A stretch of DNA of 64,000 nucleotides from Mitsuaria sp. GD03876 (GTDB taxonomy: Bacteria; Pseudomonadota; Gammaproteobacteria; Burkholderiales; Burkholderiaceae_C), in NCBI RefSeq assembly GCF_029840635.1, contig NZ_JAOCCU010000020.1, forward strand, positions 1-64,000. The letters are read 5' to 3'. The position numbers and the translations under genes were made by a program. Of this stretch, positions 55,151-63,324 are shown in pieces. The notes beneath the pieces were generated by a model, which worked only from the letters and a program-made list of their open reading frames with translations, had not been told where the DNA came from and did no database searches. How positions within the stretch are numbered: position 1 is the stretch's first letter; the number at the start of each line of letters is the position of its first letter.

Positions 55151-55171
55151 TTGCTCGTTGAAGGCGGGGAT

Positions 55172-56059
55172 TCAGAGCGGTTTCGCCGAGAACGTATCGC
55201 AGTCTCTCAGGTCTCCTTGGGCCATCCCCCGCTTGAACCATCGTTGACGCTGTTCCGAGGTGCCGTGGGTGAAGCTTTCCGGCACGACGCCGCGCCCTGC
55301 GTTGCGTTGGAGGGTGTCGTCGCCGATCTGGGCGGCGGCATTGAGGGCTTCCTCGATATCGCCGGCTTCCAGCCAGCCCTTGCCTTGTTGCGAGTGATGC
55401 GCCCAGACCCCGGCGAAGCAATCGGCCTGGAGTTCAACGCGCACGCTGGTCGCGTTGGCCGCTTGTTCGGATTGACGACGGCGAGCCGCGTCGACCTTCT
55501 CGGTGATGCCGAGGAGGTGCTGAACGTGGTGGCCGACTTCGTGCGCGATGACGTAGGCCTGGGCGAAGTCGCCGGGTGCGCCGAGGCGCTCCCGGAGGGT
55601 TTGATAGAAGCTGAGGTCGATGTAGACCTTGCTGTCGCCGGGGCAATAGAAGGGTCCCATGGCGGATTGACCCATGCCGCAGGCGGTGGGTTCGCGGCCT
55701 TCGAAGAGTCGGAGCTTGGGGGCTTGGTAGGTTTTGCCGCCGGCTTGGAAGAGCTTGGTCCAGACGTCTTCGGTGTCGGCGAGGACGACGCTGACGAACT
55801 TGGCGGGGGTGTCCTGCGGGTGGGTGGGGGCGACGTCGCGTTGTTGCGGGTTGCCGGTCTGGACGGTGGAGCCGTCGAGCACGCCGAGGACGGTGAGCGG
55901 GTTGATGCCGAAGGCCCAGGAGGCGAGCAGCGCGATGACGATGCCGCCGATGCCGATGCCGCGTCCGCCGAGCATCGGCAGGCCGCCGCCGCCTCCTCCG
56001 CCGCCACCGCCGCGTGCATCCTCGACGTTGTCGCTCTCGCGCTGACCTTCCCACTTCAT
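55172..56059 (-). CDS. Neutral zinc metallopeptidase, YpfJ/KPN_02809 type
   Basis: A 295-residue membrane-anchored protein. The N-terminus MKWEGQRESDNVEDARG is the family's signature, followed by a polyglycine run of ten, one membrane helix (GIGGIVIALLASWAFGINPL) and an extracytoplasmic peptidase domain. YVIAHEVGHHVQHLLGI gives HExxH (His173, Glu174, His177); VELQADCFAGVWAHHSQ supplies the third ligand region. Also typical are CGMGQSAMGPFYCPGDSKVY and a cysteine near the end (LRDCDTF). Function in vivo is unknown. AAGGAGCACACC precedes the ATG. It converges on the S9 peptidase gene. Confidence 0.92.
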   Translation of the reverse strand: MKWEGQRESDNVEDARGGGGGGGGGGLPMLGGRGIGIGGIVIALLASWAFGINPLTVLGVLDGSTVQTGNPQQRDVAPTHPQDTPAKFVSVVLADTEDVWTKLFQAGGKTYQAPKLRLFEGREPTACGMGQSAMGPFYCPGDSKVYIDLSFYQTLRERLGAPGDFAQAYVIAHEVGHHVQHLLGITEKVDAARRRQSEQAANATSVRVELQADCFAGVWAHHSQQGKGWLEAGDIEEALNAAAQIGDDTLQRNAGRGVVPESFTHGTSEQRQRWFKRGMAQGDLRDCDTFSAKPL

Positions 56060-56192
56060 GGTGTGCTCCTTTGGCAGCCGGGAGTCCGGCTCGAACATCC
56101 GCTGAGCATGGCACAGCGCGCGTGACGGTGGTGTCGGACGGCGCCGCGCGTGCGCGTGTTCCCCCACGATCGAGGGACAGGAAGGCGGCGCG

Positions 56193-58367
56193 TCAGTCGG
56201 CCGCCTGGGCCTCGCCGTCCATGTCGGCGGCGGGGAGGATCAGGTGGAATTCGGCGCCGCCGCCCTCGCGGTTGGCCGCATAGAGGCGGCCGCCATGCAT
56301 CTCGACGATCCGGCGGCTGATCGGCAGGCCGAGTCCCGTCCCGCCGGAGCCGTCCTTGGTCGCGGTCGATTGGACGAAGGGGTCGAAGATGCGTTCGAGC
56401 TCGTCGACCGGGATGCCGGGACCGCGATCGGCCACGCGCAGATGCAGCGTCCCGTCGGACACGCGATCGCCGATCAGCTCGATGGTGCCGCCCTGCGGCG
56501 CGAACTTGATCGCGTTGGCCAGCACGTTGCGCACCGCCTGCTGGATGCGCAGCGGATCCAGGCGCGCCGGCATCGACGCGGGCAACTCGGCGCTGACCAT
56601 CAGCTGGCGCTTGGCGATCAGCGGCGCGAGCTCGCGCAACACCGCGCTGACCGGCTCGCGGAGGTCCTGCATCCGGAGTTCCAGCGCGCCGACGGTGCTC
56701 TCGAGCTTGGAAGCGTCCAGCAGGTCGTTGACCAGCGCCAGCATCCGCTGCCCCGAGCCGTGGATGTCGGCGAACATCGCCTGCAGCCGTTCCTGCCCGC
56801 CGCTGCGCGCGATGCCGAGTTCCGAGAAGCCGAGGATGGACTGCAGCGGCGTGCGCAGCTCGTGGCTGATGTTGGCGAGGAATTCGGTCTTGGTGCGCGA
56901 GGCTTCCTCCGCCGCGTCTCGCGCCTGGCGGGTCAGGCGCTCGGCGGCGGCGCGTTCGGTGATGTCGACGGCGCTGCCGGCGTAGCCGAGCAACTCGCCA
57001 TCGCGGCGCAGCGGCACCGTCGCGATCTGGTAGCGACGCGGCGCGCCCTCGCCGTTGCGGATCGTGGCCTCGACGCTGCGCACGCCCTCGTCGCCATCGA
57101 ACAGGCCGGCCACCGCCTCGCGATCCGCGGGTTCCGCGAGGTCCGCGAGGCGGCGCCCCACCGCCTCGTCCGGCCGGCCGCGATGCAGCGTCGTCCAACG
57201 TGCGTTCACGAAGGTCAGCGTCCCCGCCGGATTGGTCCGGAAGATCACTTCCTGGACGCTCTTGAGCAGCACGCGCATGTCGCGCTCGCGATCGGCGAGC
57301 TGCTCGTGCGCGCCTTCCAGCGCCTCCATCGCCTCGGCCCGCGCCTGCAGGCTGCGCCGCACCGTCGCGGTGGCCAGCGCGATCACCGCGAGCGCCAGCG
57401 CGCCGATCAACAGCAGCCAGCGCAGCCCGGCATGCCAGCGCGCGAGCACTTCCTCCATCGACTGCTCGACGCCGACGATCAGCGGCCGCCGCTGCGCCGC
57501 GCGGTAGGCCACGATCACCTCGCCGGGCAAGGCGCCCGCGCCGATGTAGGTGCCATGCTCGCGCCCGCGACGCAGCGCGTCGAAGGCGGGATGGCCGTCC
57601 AGCCGCTGCCCGGGCAGTTGATGCAGGGACTCCATCGCGGCGAGCAACTGGCCGTCGGTCGAGGCCAGCCAGGCGGCGCTGTGCCCCGTGGGCAGCGCGC
57701 GTTGCTGGACCTGCGTCAGCGCATCCGGATTGATCAGCGCCAGCAGCCAGCGCGGCTCCTTGTCGCGCGTGCCAGGCGCCGTGCCGGCCGGCGCGGACGG
57801 GGCACTCGCCGGCGCGTCCGGCGGCAAGGGCAGTTGCAGCAGCAGCGGCAGCATGCCGACCGGCGATCCCCGCGCCCCGCGCCCCTTCGCCAGGTCCGCC
57901 AGCCCGCGCCCGGATTGGAGCGGCATCAGCAGGTCGCGATCGGGCCCGGGCAGCCGGCCGAAGTCGTCGAGCGACACCTCCAGCCCGACCTCGTCGCGAT
58001 CGGTGCTGATCAGCACCCGGCCGCGCATGTCGAGCAGCGAGACGCTGCGGATGAACGGCAGCCCCACCAGCACGTGGCTGAAATGGTCGCCGAGGTGCAG
58101 CACCTCGTCCTCGTCGTCGACCGAGCGCATCAGCCCGTCCCCGATCGCATGCAGCGACAGCGAGGCGGTCTCGATCGTGCGGCTCGCGTCGCTCTCCAGC
58201 ACCTGCGCCAGCAGCGCGCCGCGGGTGCGGGCCTCGTCGATCGCCTCCTGGCGGCCGACCCAGGCCGGACCGATCAGCCCGGCCAGCGTCCCCGCCGCCA
58301 CGGCGATGCCCGCCCACAGCGCGGCGCGGCGCAGGCGCTGGAGGGACCGGACGGCGGGACCGAGCAT
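56193..58367 (-). CDS. PAS-containing sensor histidine kinase
   Basis: A 724-residue membrane kinase. TM1 (about 14-36) and TM2 (about 315-335, LRWLLLIGALALAVIALATA) enclose a ~280-residue periplasmic sensor that looks like a double Cache domain (SVSLLDMRGRVLISTDRDEV). After a PAS domain (VIFRTNPAGTLTFVNARWTT) and its PAC (YAGSAVDITERAAAE) come HisKA with His502 in FLANISHELRTPLQSILGF, then VRNVLANAIKFAPQGG, DRGPGIP and GTGLGLPISRRIVEMHGG. There is no receiver. It starts 15 bp after a solute-binding protein gene, so that periplasmic protein may present the ligand to the sensor. Two response regulators are encoded divergently nearby. Confidence 0.9.
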   Translation of the reverse strand: MLGPAVRSLQRLRRAALWAGIAVAAGTLAGLIGPAWVGRQEAIDEARTRGALLAQVLESDASRTIETASLSLHAIGDGLMRSVDDEDEVLHLGDHFSHVLVGLPFIRSVSLLDMRGRVLISTDRDEVGLEVSLDDFGRLPGPDRDLLMPLQSGRGLADLAKGRGARGSPVGMLPLLLQLPLPPDAPASAPSAPAGTAPGTRDKEPRWLLALINPDALTQVQQRALPTGHSAAWLASTDGQLLAAMESLHQLPGQRLDGHPAFDALRRGREHGTYIGAGALPGEVIVAYRAAQRRPLIVGVEQSMEEVLARWHAGLRWLLLIGALALAVIALATATVRRSLQARAEAMEALEGAHEQLADRERDMRVLLKSVQEVIFRTNPAGTLTFVNARWTTLHRGRPDEAVGRRLADLAEPADREAVAGLFDGDEGVRSVEATIRNGEGAPRRYQIATVPLRRDGELLGYAGSAVDITERAAAERLTRQARDAAEEASRTKTEFLANISHELRTPLQSILGFSELGIARSGGQERLQAMFADIHGSGQRMLALVNDLLDASKLESTVGALELRMQDLREPVSAVLRELAPLIAKRQLMVSAELPASMPARLDPLRIQQAVRNVLANAIKFAPQGGTIELIGDRVSDGTLHLRVADRGPGIPVDELERIFDPFVQSTATKDGSGGTGLGLPISRRIVEMHGGRLYAANREGGGAEFHLILPAADMDGEAQAAD

Positions 58368-58382
58368 CGTGGCGGCTCCGCG

Positions 58383-59222
58383 TCAGGGCACGACGATCGC
58401 GCCGAGGCCGTGGCGCTCGGCGGCGGCGCGCAACCGGCCGTCGCGCTTGATCCGCGCGACGAAGTCGTCCAGCCGCGCCAGCCAGGCGGTGTCGCCGCGC
58501 TTGACCGCGTAGGCGTACGGCAGGATGTGGAAGGGCCGCGGCGGCGCGATCAGCTGCGCCCAGTCGGCGTTGTCGAGCAGCCGGCGGCTGTAGGGGTAGT
58601 CGGTCATGAAGACATCGGCGCGGCCGGACTCGAGTTCGCGCTCGCGCGTCGCCGGCGGTTCCACCACCCGCAGCCGCGCGCGCTTGAGCGCGTCGCGCAT
58701 CACCGGCTCCATGAAGGTCCCAGCTTGCACCGCCACCACGACGCCGGGCTGGTCGATGTCCTCCCAGCGCTTGACCACGCGGCTGGCGCGGCTGGCGATC
58801 GCGTAGATGTCGCTCTGCAGGTAAGGCTGCGTGAAGGCGAGCGTCGCGCGCCGCTGCGGCAGCACGGCCACCGCGAACATCGCCACGTCGCAGCGCTCCG
58901 ATTCCAGGTCCGCGGTCAGCCGCTGGAACGAGGACTCGACATACCGCAGCCGCGCGCCCAGGTCCTTGGCGAGTTCGTTGGACAGGTCGATGTCCAGGCC
59001 GCTCAGCGTCTCGTCGCGCGGGTGGCGGTAGGTGATGCCGTAGTACTCGGGCCAGATGCAGACCCGCAGCACGCCGGACGACGCGACGCGGCGCAGCACC
59101 GACCCGTCCGGGGCGGACGCCGGGCCGGCCGGGGCGCCGCGCACGGGCAGCGCGAGCGACGCCGCGACGGCCATGGCGGCTGCCGCGGCCCAGGCGCCAG
59201 GTCCGCTGTTTCGCTTCGTCAT
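58383..59222 (-). CDS. Periplasmic solute-binding protein linked to sensor kinase
   Basis: A 279-residue exported protein (signal WAAAAAMAVAASLALPVRGA). It has the family 3 binding-protein pattern: VLRRVASSGVLRVCIWPEYY, TLSGLDIDLSNELAKDLGAR, VAVLPQRRATLAFTQPYLQS, VVVAVQAGTFMEPVMRDALK and ESGRADVFMTDYPYSRRLLD. Such proteins bind amino acids or organic acids. No ABC transporter gene is nearby; the next gene is a sensor kinase, so a signalling role rather than uptake is likely. GCGAGGAGACGTG precedes the ATG at 59222. The 156 bp to the divergent regulator gene carry two small palindromes. Confidence 0.88.
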   Translation of the reverse strand: MTKRNSGPGAWAAAAAMAVAASLALPVRGAPAGPASAPDGSVLRRVASSGVLRVCIWPEYYGITYRHPRDETLSGLDIDLSNELAKDLGARLRYVESSFQRLTADLESERCDVAMFAVAVLPQRRATLAFTQPYLQSDIYAIASRASRVVKRWEDIDQPGVVVAVQAGTFMEPVMRDALKRARLRVVEPPATRERELESGRADVFMTDYPYSRRLLDNADWAQLIAPPRPFHILPYAYAVKRGDTAWLARLDDFVARIKRDGRLRAAAERHGLGAIVVP

Positions 59223-59328
59223 CACGTCTCCTCGCACCCGGATTGCACCAGAGTTCCCCCGCCCGATCGCGAGGGAAGCCCCGATCCCCAAACGAAGTCA
59301 CATCGAATATCAGTTTTATCGCTTATAA

Positions 59329-59358
59329 GTGGGGATATTGCCCACCTAAACATTTAGG
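59329..59358. promoter_or_regulatory. Paired palindromes between the divergent signalling genes
   Basis: GTGGG-GATATTG-CCCAC (59329-59345) and CCTAAA-CA-TTTAGG (59345-59358) share one base, end about 20 bp before the Xis-type regulator's ATG and lie in an unusually A/T-rich stretch. The position suggests operators for that regulator, controlling both divergent transcripts. This is inference. Confidence 0.4.
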
Positions 59359-59378
59359 AAATTCGGCAAAATCGACTT

Positions 59379-60026
59379 ATGACAGCCATTGCCCGGACCC
59401 CTGACGATATGCAAGAGGACTTCAGCACGCGCGAAGTCGCGCAGCGCCTCGGCATGGCGGTCCGCTCGGTGCAGCTGATGGTCGACCGCGGCGAGTTGCA
59501 GGCGTGGCGCACGCCCGGCGGCCACCGCCGGATCCTGCGCAGTTCGCTCGACGCCTGGCTGACCGGCCGGGGCCTCGCGCCGACCAAGCCCGCCGACCTG
59601 GCGCCCGCCGACGGCGCGCCGCAGCGGCTGAAGGCGCCGCTGATCGAGGACTCCGTTCATTACCAGAACCTGGTCATGCTGCTCGCGCAGCAGGAGTTCC
59701 CCGACCTGGACCTGCACACCGCCAACGACGGCATCGGCGGCCTGGTGATGTACGGGCAGCTGCAGCCGGAAATCCTGCTGGTCGACATCCTGCTGCCCGG
59801 CATCGACGGCGCGGCGCTGGTGACCAGCCTGCGCTCGCAGCCGCAGTTCGCCAGCAGCGAACTCATCTTCGTCACCGCGCTCGACGAGCAGCAACGCGCG
59901 CCGTATGCCTTCGCGCTCGCCGGCCTGCCGCTGGTGCACAAGCCGCGCCTCGTGACCGACCTGCCGCCGCTGCTCGGCGCCGCCGTCCAGCGCATTCGCG
60001 CCCGTCAGCCGCAATTCGCCGGCTGA
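59379..60026 (+). CDS. Excisionase/MerR-type HTH plus receiver response regulator
   Basis: A 215-residue regulator with an uncommon order: DNA-binding domain first, receiver second. Residues 14-62 (FSTREVAQRLGMAVRSVQLM, then TPGGHRRILRSSLDAWL) are a winged HTH of the excisionase/BldC type, with the RTPGGHRR wing. The receiver (about 87-205) has acceptor Asp136 in PEILLVDILLPGIDG and Thr/Lys positions in LIFVTALDEQQ and LPLVHKPRL. The N-terminal acidic pocket is atypical (LIEDSVHYQ). No clear ribosome-binding site is seen; Met11 (59409) is an alternative start. The next gene, a REC-Hpt protein, follows by 2 bp, making a two-gene operon. Confidence 0.85.
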   Translation: MTAIARTPDDMQEDFSTREVAQRLGMAVRSVQLMVDRGELQAWRTPGGHRRILRSSLDAWLTGRGLAPTKPADLAPADGAPQRLKAPLIEDSVHYQNLVMLLAQQEFPDLDLHTANDGIGGLVMYGQLQPEILLVDILLPGIDGAALVTSLRSQPQFASSELIFVTALDEQQRAPYAFALAGLPLVHKPRLVTDLPPLLGAAVQRIRARQPQFAG

Positions 60027-60028
60027 GC

Positions 60029-60748
60029 ATGGCGGCCCGCGTCCGGGTCCTCCTGGTGGAGGACGATCCGACCCTGCAACGTTTCGTCGCCATGGCCCTG
60101 GAGGACGACGAGGTGCGCCTGCAGGCGTGCATCTCCGTCGACGAGGCGCTGCTGGCGCTGGCGACGCAGAGCTTCGACCTCGTCATCAGCGACCTGATGC
60201 TGCCGGGCCGCCATGGCCTGGACCTGCTGCAGACGCTCAAGCAGCGGCCGCAACTGCGCGGCCACGCCCGGCTGGCCGTGTTCAGCGCGGGGCTCAATCC
60301 GGCGGTGCGCGAGCAGCTCGAGGCGCTGGGCGTCACCCGCTTCCTGTCCAAGCCGTGCTCGCTGGCGGACCTGCAGTCCTGCCTGGACGGCCTGAGCGGC
60401 GCATCGGCGGCCAGCGCGATGCCGTCGATCCACCAGGCCGCGATCGAGCAGTACTTCGGCGGCAACGCCGCGCTGTACCAGGCCTTCCTGGCGCGCTGCC
60501 GGGTGCAGTTCCCGCTCGACATCGCCGCCGGCCGCGTCGCCTGCGAGCAAGGGGAGCACGTCAAGCTGCGGCACCTCGCGCACAGCCTCAAGAGCGTGCT
60601 GCTGACGCTGGGCCATGCCGAGGCCGCGGGCGTCGCGCGACAGCTGGAACAGGACGCGCAACTGGCGGCCGCGGGCTCGGAAGACGCCCTGGCGGCGGTG
60701 CGCGCCGCCTGGCCGGTGCTGGAGGACGCGCTCGCGCAGTTGCTCTGA
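60029..60748 (+). CDS. Response regulator with C-terminal Hpt domain
   Basis: A 239-residue signalling protein. The receiver (1-~125) has VRVLLVEDDPTLQRF, acceptor Asp55 in DLVISDLMLPGRHG and Lys107 in RFLSKPCS. The Hpt domain (about 135-239) has the phosphotransfer His185 in LRHLAHSLKSVLLTLG. It has no output domain, so it is a relay protein: kinase to Asp55 and His185 to another receiver. The partner is plausibly the Xis-type regulator encoded 2 bp upstream, and the donor the PAS kinase in the divergent operon. It ends 9 bp from the convergent priA stop. Confidence 0.88.
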   Translation: MAARVRVLLVEDDPTLQRFVAMALEDDEVRLQACISVDEALLALATQSFDLVISDLMLPGRHGLDLLQTLKQRPQLRGHARLAVFSAGLNPAVREQLEALGVTRFLSKPCSLADLQSCLDGLSGASAASAMPSIHQAAIEQYFGGNAALYQAFLARCRVQFPLDIAAGRVACEQGEHVKLRHLAHSLKSVLLTLGHAEAAGVARQLEQDAQLAAAGSEDALAAVRAAWPVLEDALAQLL

Positions 60749-60757
60749 CGCGCCGCG

Positions 60758-62860
60758 TCAGATCGCCAGCGGATCCACGTCGACCGCCCAGCGCGTCAGG
60801 CCCTTCTGGCGCCGCTTGAGCGCATGCAGCTCCGGCAGCCAGGCGCGCAGGAAGCGCTGCAGCTGCGCGCGGCTGCCGGCCTCGATCAGCATCTGGAAGC
60901 GCTCGGTGTCGGCGATCCGCGCCACCGCCATCGGCACAGGCGGATACAGCATCAAGCCGAGCGACAACGGCAGCGCCTGCGCCGCCTCCTGCGCCGCGAC
61001 CAGGAAATCGCGCGCCGCCTCGACGGTCCGGCCTTCCGAGCGCACCAGCGCCAGGTGCGCGAACGGCGGCAGGTTGGCCGACATCCGCTCATGCAGCTGG
61101 TTCGCGGCGAAGGCCTCGTAGTCGTGCCCGCGCAGCGACTGGTACAGCGCGTGCTCGGGATACCAGGTCTGCACCCACATCTCGCTCGCGGCCGCCTGCG
61201 CCGCGTCGCGCCCCGCGCGGCCGCCGGCCTGCATCAGCAGCGAGAACAGCCGTTCCGGCGCGCGGAAGTCGCTGCTGAACAGCGCGCCGTCCGGGTTCAC
61301 CGCCGCCACCAGCGTGATGCGCCGGAAGTCGTGGCCCTTGGCCACCATCTGCGTGCCCACGAGGATGTCCACCTCGCCCTCGTGCACCGCCGCGAGCTGC
61401 TCTTCCAGGCTGCCCTTGAGCCGCGTGGTGTCGGCGTCGATGCGCGCCACCCGCGCGCCCGGCAGCGCCTGCGCGAGCTGCTCCTCCAGCCGCTCGGTGC
61501 CGCGGCCCAGCGGCGCGATGTCCGGGTTGCCGCAGGACGGGCAGGCGCGCGGCACCCGCGTCGTCACGCCGCAGTGGTGGCAGCGCAGCGTGCGGTCCTC
61601 CTTGTGGAAGACCTGGTGCGCGCTGCAATGCGGGCAGTCGCTCTTCCAGTTGCACTGGTCGCAGTGCAGAACCGGCGCGTAGCCGCGACGGTTCAGGAAC
61701 ACGAGGCTCTGCTCGCCGCGCTCGAGCCGCTTGCGCAGCGCGTCGACCAGCGGCGTCGACAAGGCCGTCGTCACGCCCTTCTTGCGCTCGAGCCGGTTCA
61801 TGTCGAACAGCCGCACCTGCGGGAGCGCGCCGCCGCCGATGCGCTCGGTCAGGTCGATGCGGCGATAGCGGCCGCCGAGCGCGTGCTGCCAGCTCTCCAG
61901 CGACGGCGTCGCCGAGCCGAGCACCACCGGCACCTTCTCCAGGTGGCCGCGATAGACGGCGAGGTCGCGGGCCGAGTAACGCGCGCCGTCCTGCTGCTTG
62001 TAGGAGGGGTCGTGTTCCTCGTCGACGACGATCAGCCCGAGCCGCGGCATCGACGCGAACACCGCCAGCCGCGTGCCCAGCACCAGCTGCGCGCGGCCCA
62101 GGTGGGCGGCGAGCCAGTGGCGCAGCCGCTGCGCCGGCGTCAGCGCGCTGTGCAGCGAGACGATCGAATGGCCGGCGAAGCGCTCGGCGAAGCGCGCCTC
62201 GAGCTGCGGCGTCAGGTTGATCTCGGGCACCAGCACCAGCACCTGCTGGCCGCGCTCGAGCGCCGCTTCGGCGGCGCGCAGGTAGATCTCGGTCTTGCCG
62301 CTGCCGGTGAGGCCCCACAGCAGCGCGGGCGGCGGCGCGGCGCGGCCGGCCAGCTCGAGGATCGCGTCCAGCGCCGATTGCTGCTGCGCGGTCAACGCGG
62401 GGCGGACGGCGTCCGCGGGCGGCGCCTCGGCGGCGGCCTTCGCGGCCTCGGCATCGGCCTTGTCGAGCTTCTTCAGCCGCGCCTGCAGCTGCTTGGCGTC
62501 GAGGTCGCGGAGCTGCGGCGGCAGCACCGCCAGGGCGAGCTCGCCGACGCTGCGCTGGTAGTAGCCGGCCGCGAAGTCCAGCAGGCGGCGCCAGCGGTGG
62601 GACAGCGGCGGCAGCGCGTCGAGCGCCTCGCCGACGGCGCGCAGCTCGGACTCGGGCAGGCGGTCGGCGTCGGGCAAGTCCTGGCCCTCGGCGGGGTCAT
62701 CCCAGACCAGTCCCATCACGTCGCGGCGTCCCAGCGTCACATGAACGAGGGTCCCCGGGGTCAAGTCTTGCGGCCCGAGGTAGTCGAGCGGCCCGGTCAA
62801 CCCGCTGTGTTGGGGGGCCTCCACGGCCACCCGCACGCGACGCAACGGCAGCTCGCTCAT
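60758..62860 (-). CDS. priA: Primosomal protein N' (replication restart helicase PriA)
   Basis: A 700-residue 3'-to-5' helicase that reloads the replisome at stalled forks. The N-terminal 3'-DNA-binding part starts LPLRRVRVAVEAPQHSGLTG. Walker A is LLWGLTGSGKTEIYLRA, motif II VVDEEHDPSYKQQDGARYSA, followed by VVLGSATPSLES. The two zinc sites are formed by CDQCNWKSDCPHC and CHHCGVTTRVPRACPSCG, and motifs V/VI by ILVGTQMVAKGHDF and LLMQAGGRAGRD. Length is normal for the family (~730). The ATG at 62860 is chosen as the first in the conserved N-terminus. It lies between the REC-Hpt gene (convergent) and hemE (same strand). Confidence 0.97.
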   Translation of the reverse strand: MSELPLRRVRVAVEAPQHSGLTGPLDYLGPQDLTPGTLVHVTLGRRDVMGLVWDDPAEGQDLPDADRLPESELRAVGEALDALPPLSHRWRRLLDFAAGYYQRSVGELALAVLPPQLRDLDAKQLQARLKKLDKADAEAAKAAAEAPPADAVRPALTAQQQSALDAILELAGRAAPPPALLWGLTGSGKTEIYLRAAEAALERGQQVLVLVPEINLTPQLEARFAERFAGHSIVSLHSALTPAQRLRHWLAAHLGRAQLVLGTRLAVFASMPRLGLIVVDEEHDPSYKQQDGARYSARDLAVYRGHLEKVPVVLGSATPSLESWQHALGGRYRRIDLTERIGGGALPQVRLFDMNRLERKKGVTTALSTPLVDALRKRLERGEQSLVFLNRRGYAPVLHCDQCNWKSDCPHCSAHQVFHKEDRTLRCHHCGVTTRVPRACPSCGNPDIAPLGRGTERLEEQLAQALPGARVARIDADTTRLKGSLEEQLAAVHEGEVDILVGTQMVAKGHDFRRITLVAAVNPDGALFSSDFRAPERLFSLLMQAGGRAGRDAAQAAASEMWVQTWYPEHALYQSLRGHDYEAFAANQLHERMSANLPPFAHLALVRSEGRTVEAARDFLVAAQEAAQALPLSLGLMLYPPVPMAVARIADTERFQMLIEAGSRAQLQRFLRAWLPELHALKRRQKGLTRWAVDVDPLAI

Positions 62861-63324
62861 CTGGCGAGGCGCCCGGACCCGCGGGCAGCGAGTGGTGCTG
62901 GGGCCGGAATAGGGCTTGGGGTTCCCGGAGGGAGGCCCCATGCCCTGTGGCGTGCCCGCGCTGGACCTCTCGCATGCACGAACCGCGCGGCCTCCCCCCC
63001 CTCAAGGAACCATGAGGAAAGCGCGCCAAGTGCCTGATTTCCAAGGGTGTTCACAACGGGGTCGAAAGCCTGTGGATAACTTTGTGGGAAACGGCCCGGG
63101 TTTTCCGCCCCGGCCGGGATTGCCGCCCGGAGCGCCTCGCGGCGTCAAATTTCGCGGACCGCGTGAGCTTCCTTTGAAATCAACGACTTAGCCGCCCATC
63201 GGGGAAAGCCCTAGCCCGGGCCGCGCGCATGTGCTGCGTTTTGGTGACATGCACGAATTTGGGGATAACTGAAGCGCCGGGTTCATGCCAGGGACCGCGG
63301 CGCGACCCCTTTCGGCCGGCTGAT
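62861..63324. other. Intergenic region between hemE and priA
   Basis: About 464 bp with no supported gene. It holds a perfect DnaA-box-like nonamer at 63071-63079 and a one-mismatch copy at 63260-63268 in the same orientation. No clear terminator for hemE is seen. Confidence 0.5.
63071..63079 (-). promoter_or_regulatory. DnaA-box-like site
   Basis: TGTGGATAA is the exact complement of the strong DnaA box TTATCCACA. It is followed by TTTGTGGG, and TGGGGATAA at 63260-63268 differs by one base. Two such sites upstream of priA suggest DnaA-responsive expression. There is no AT-rich unwinding element or box cluster of an origin. Confidence 0.4.

Noticed and set aside
63050-63280. Chromosomal replication origin because of DnaA boxes
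   Set aside because: Only two boxes, no AT-rich unwinding region, and no dnaA, dnaN, rpmH or gidA nearby.
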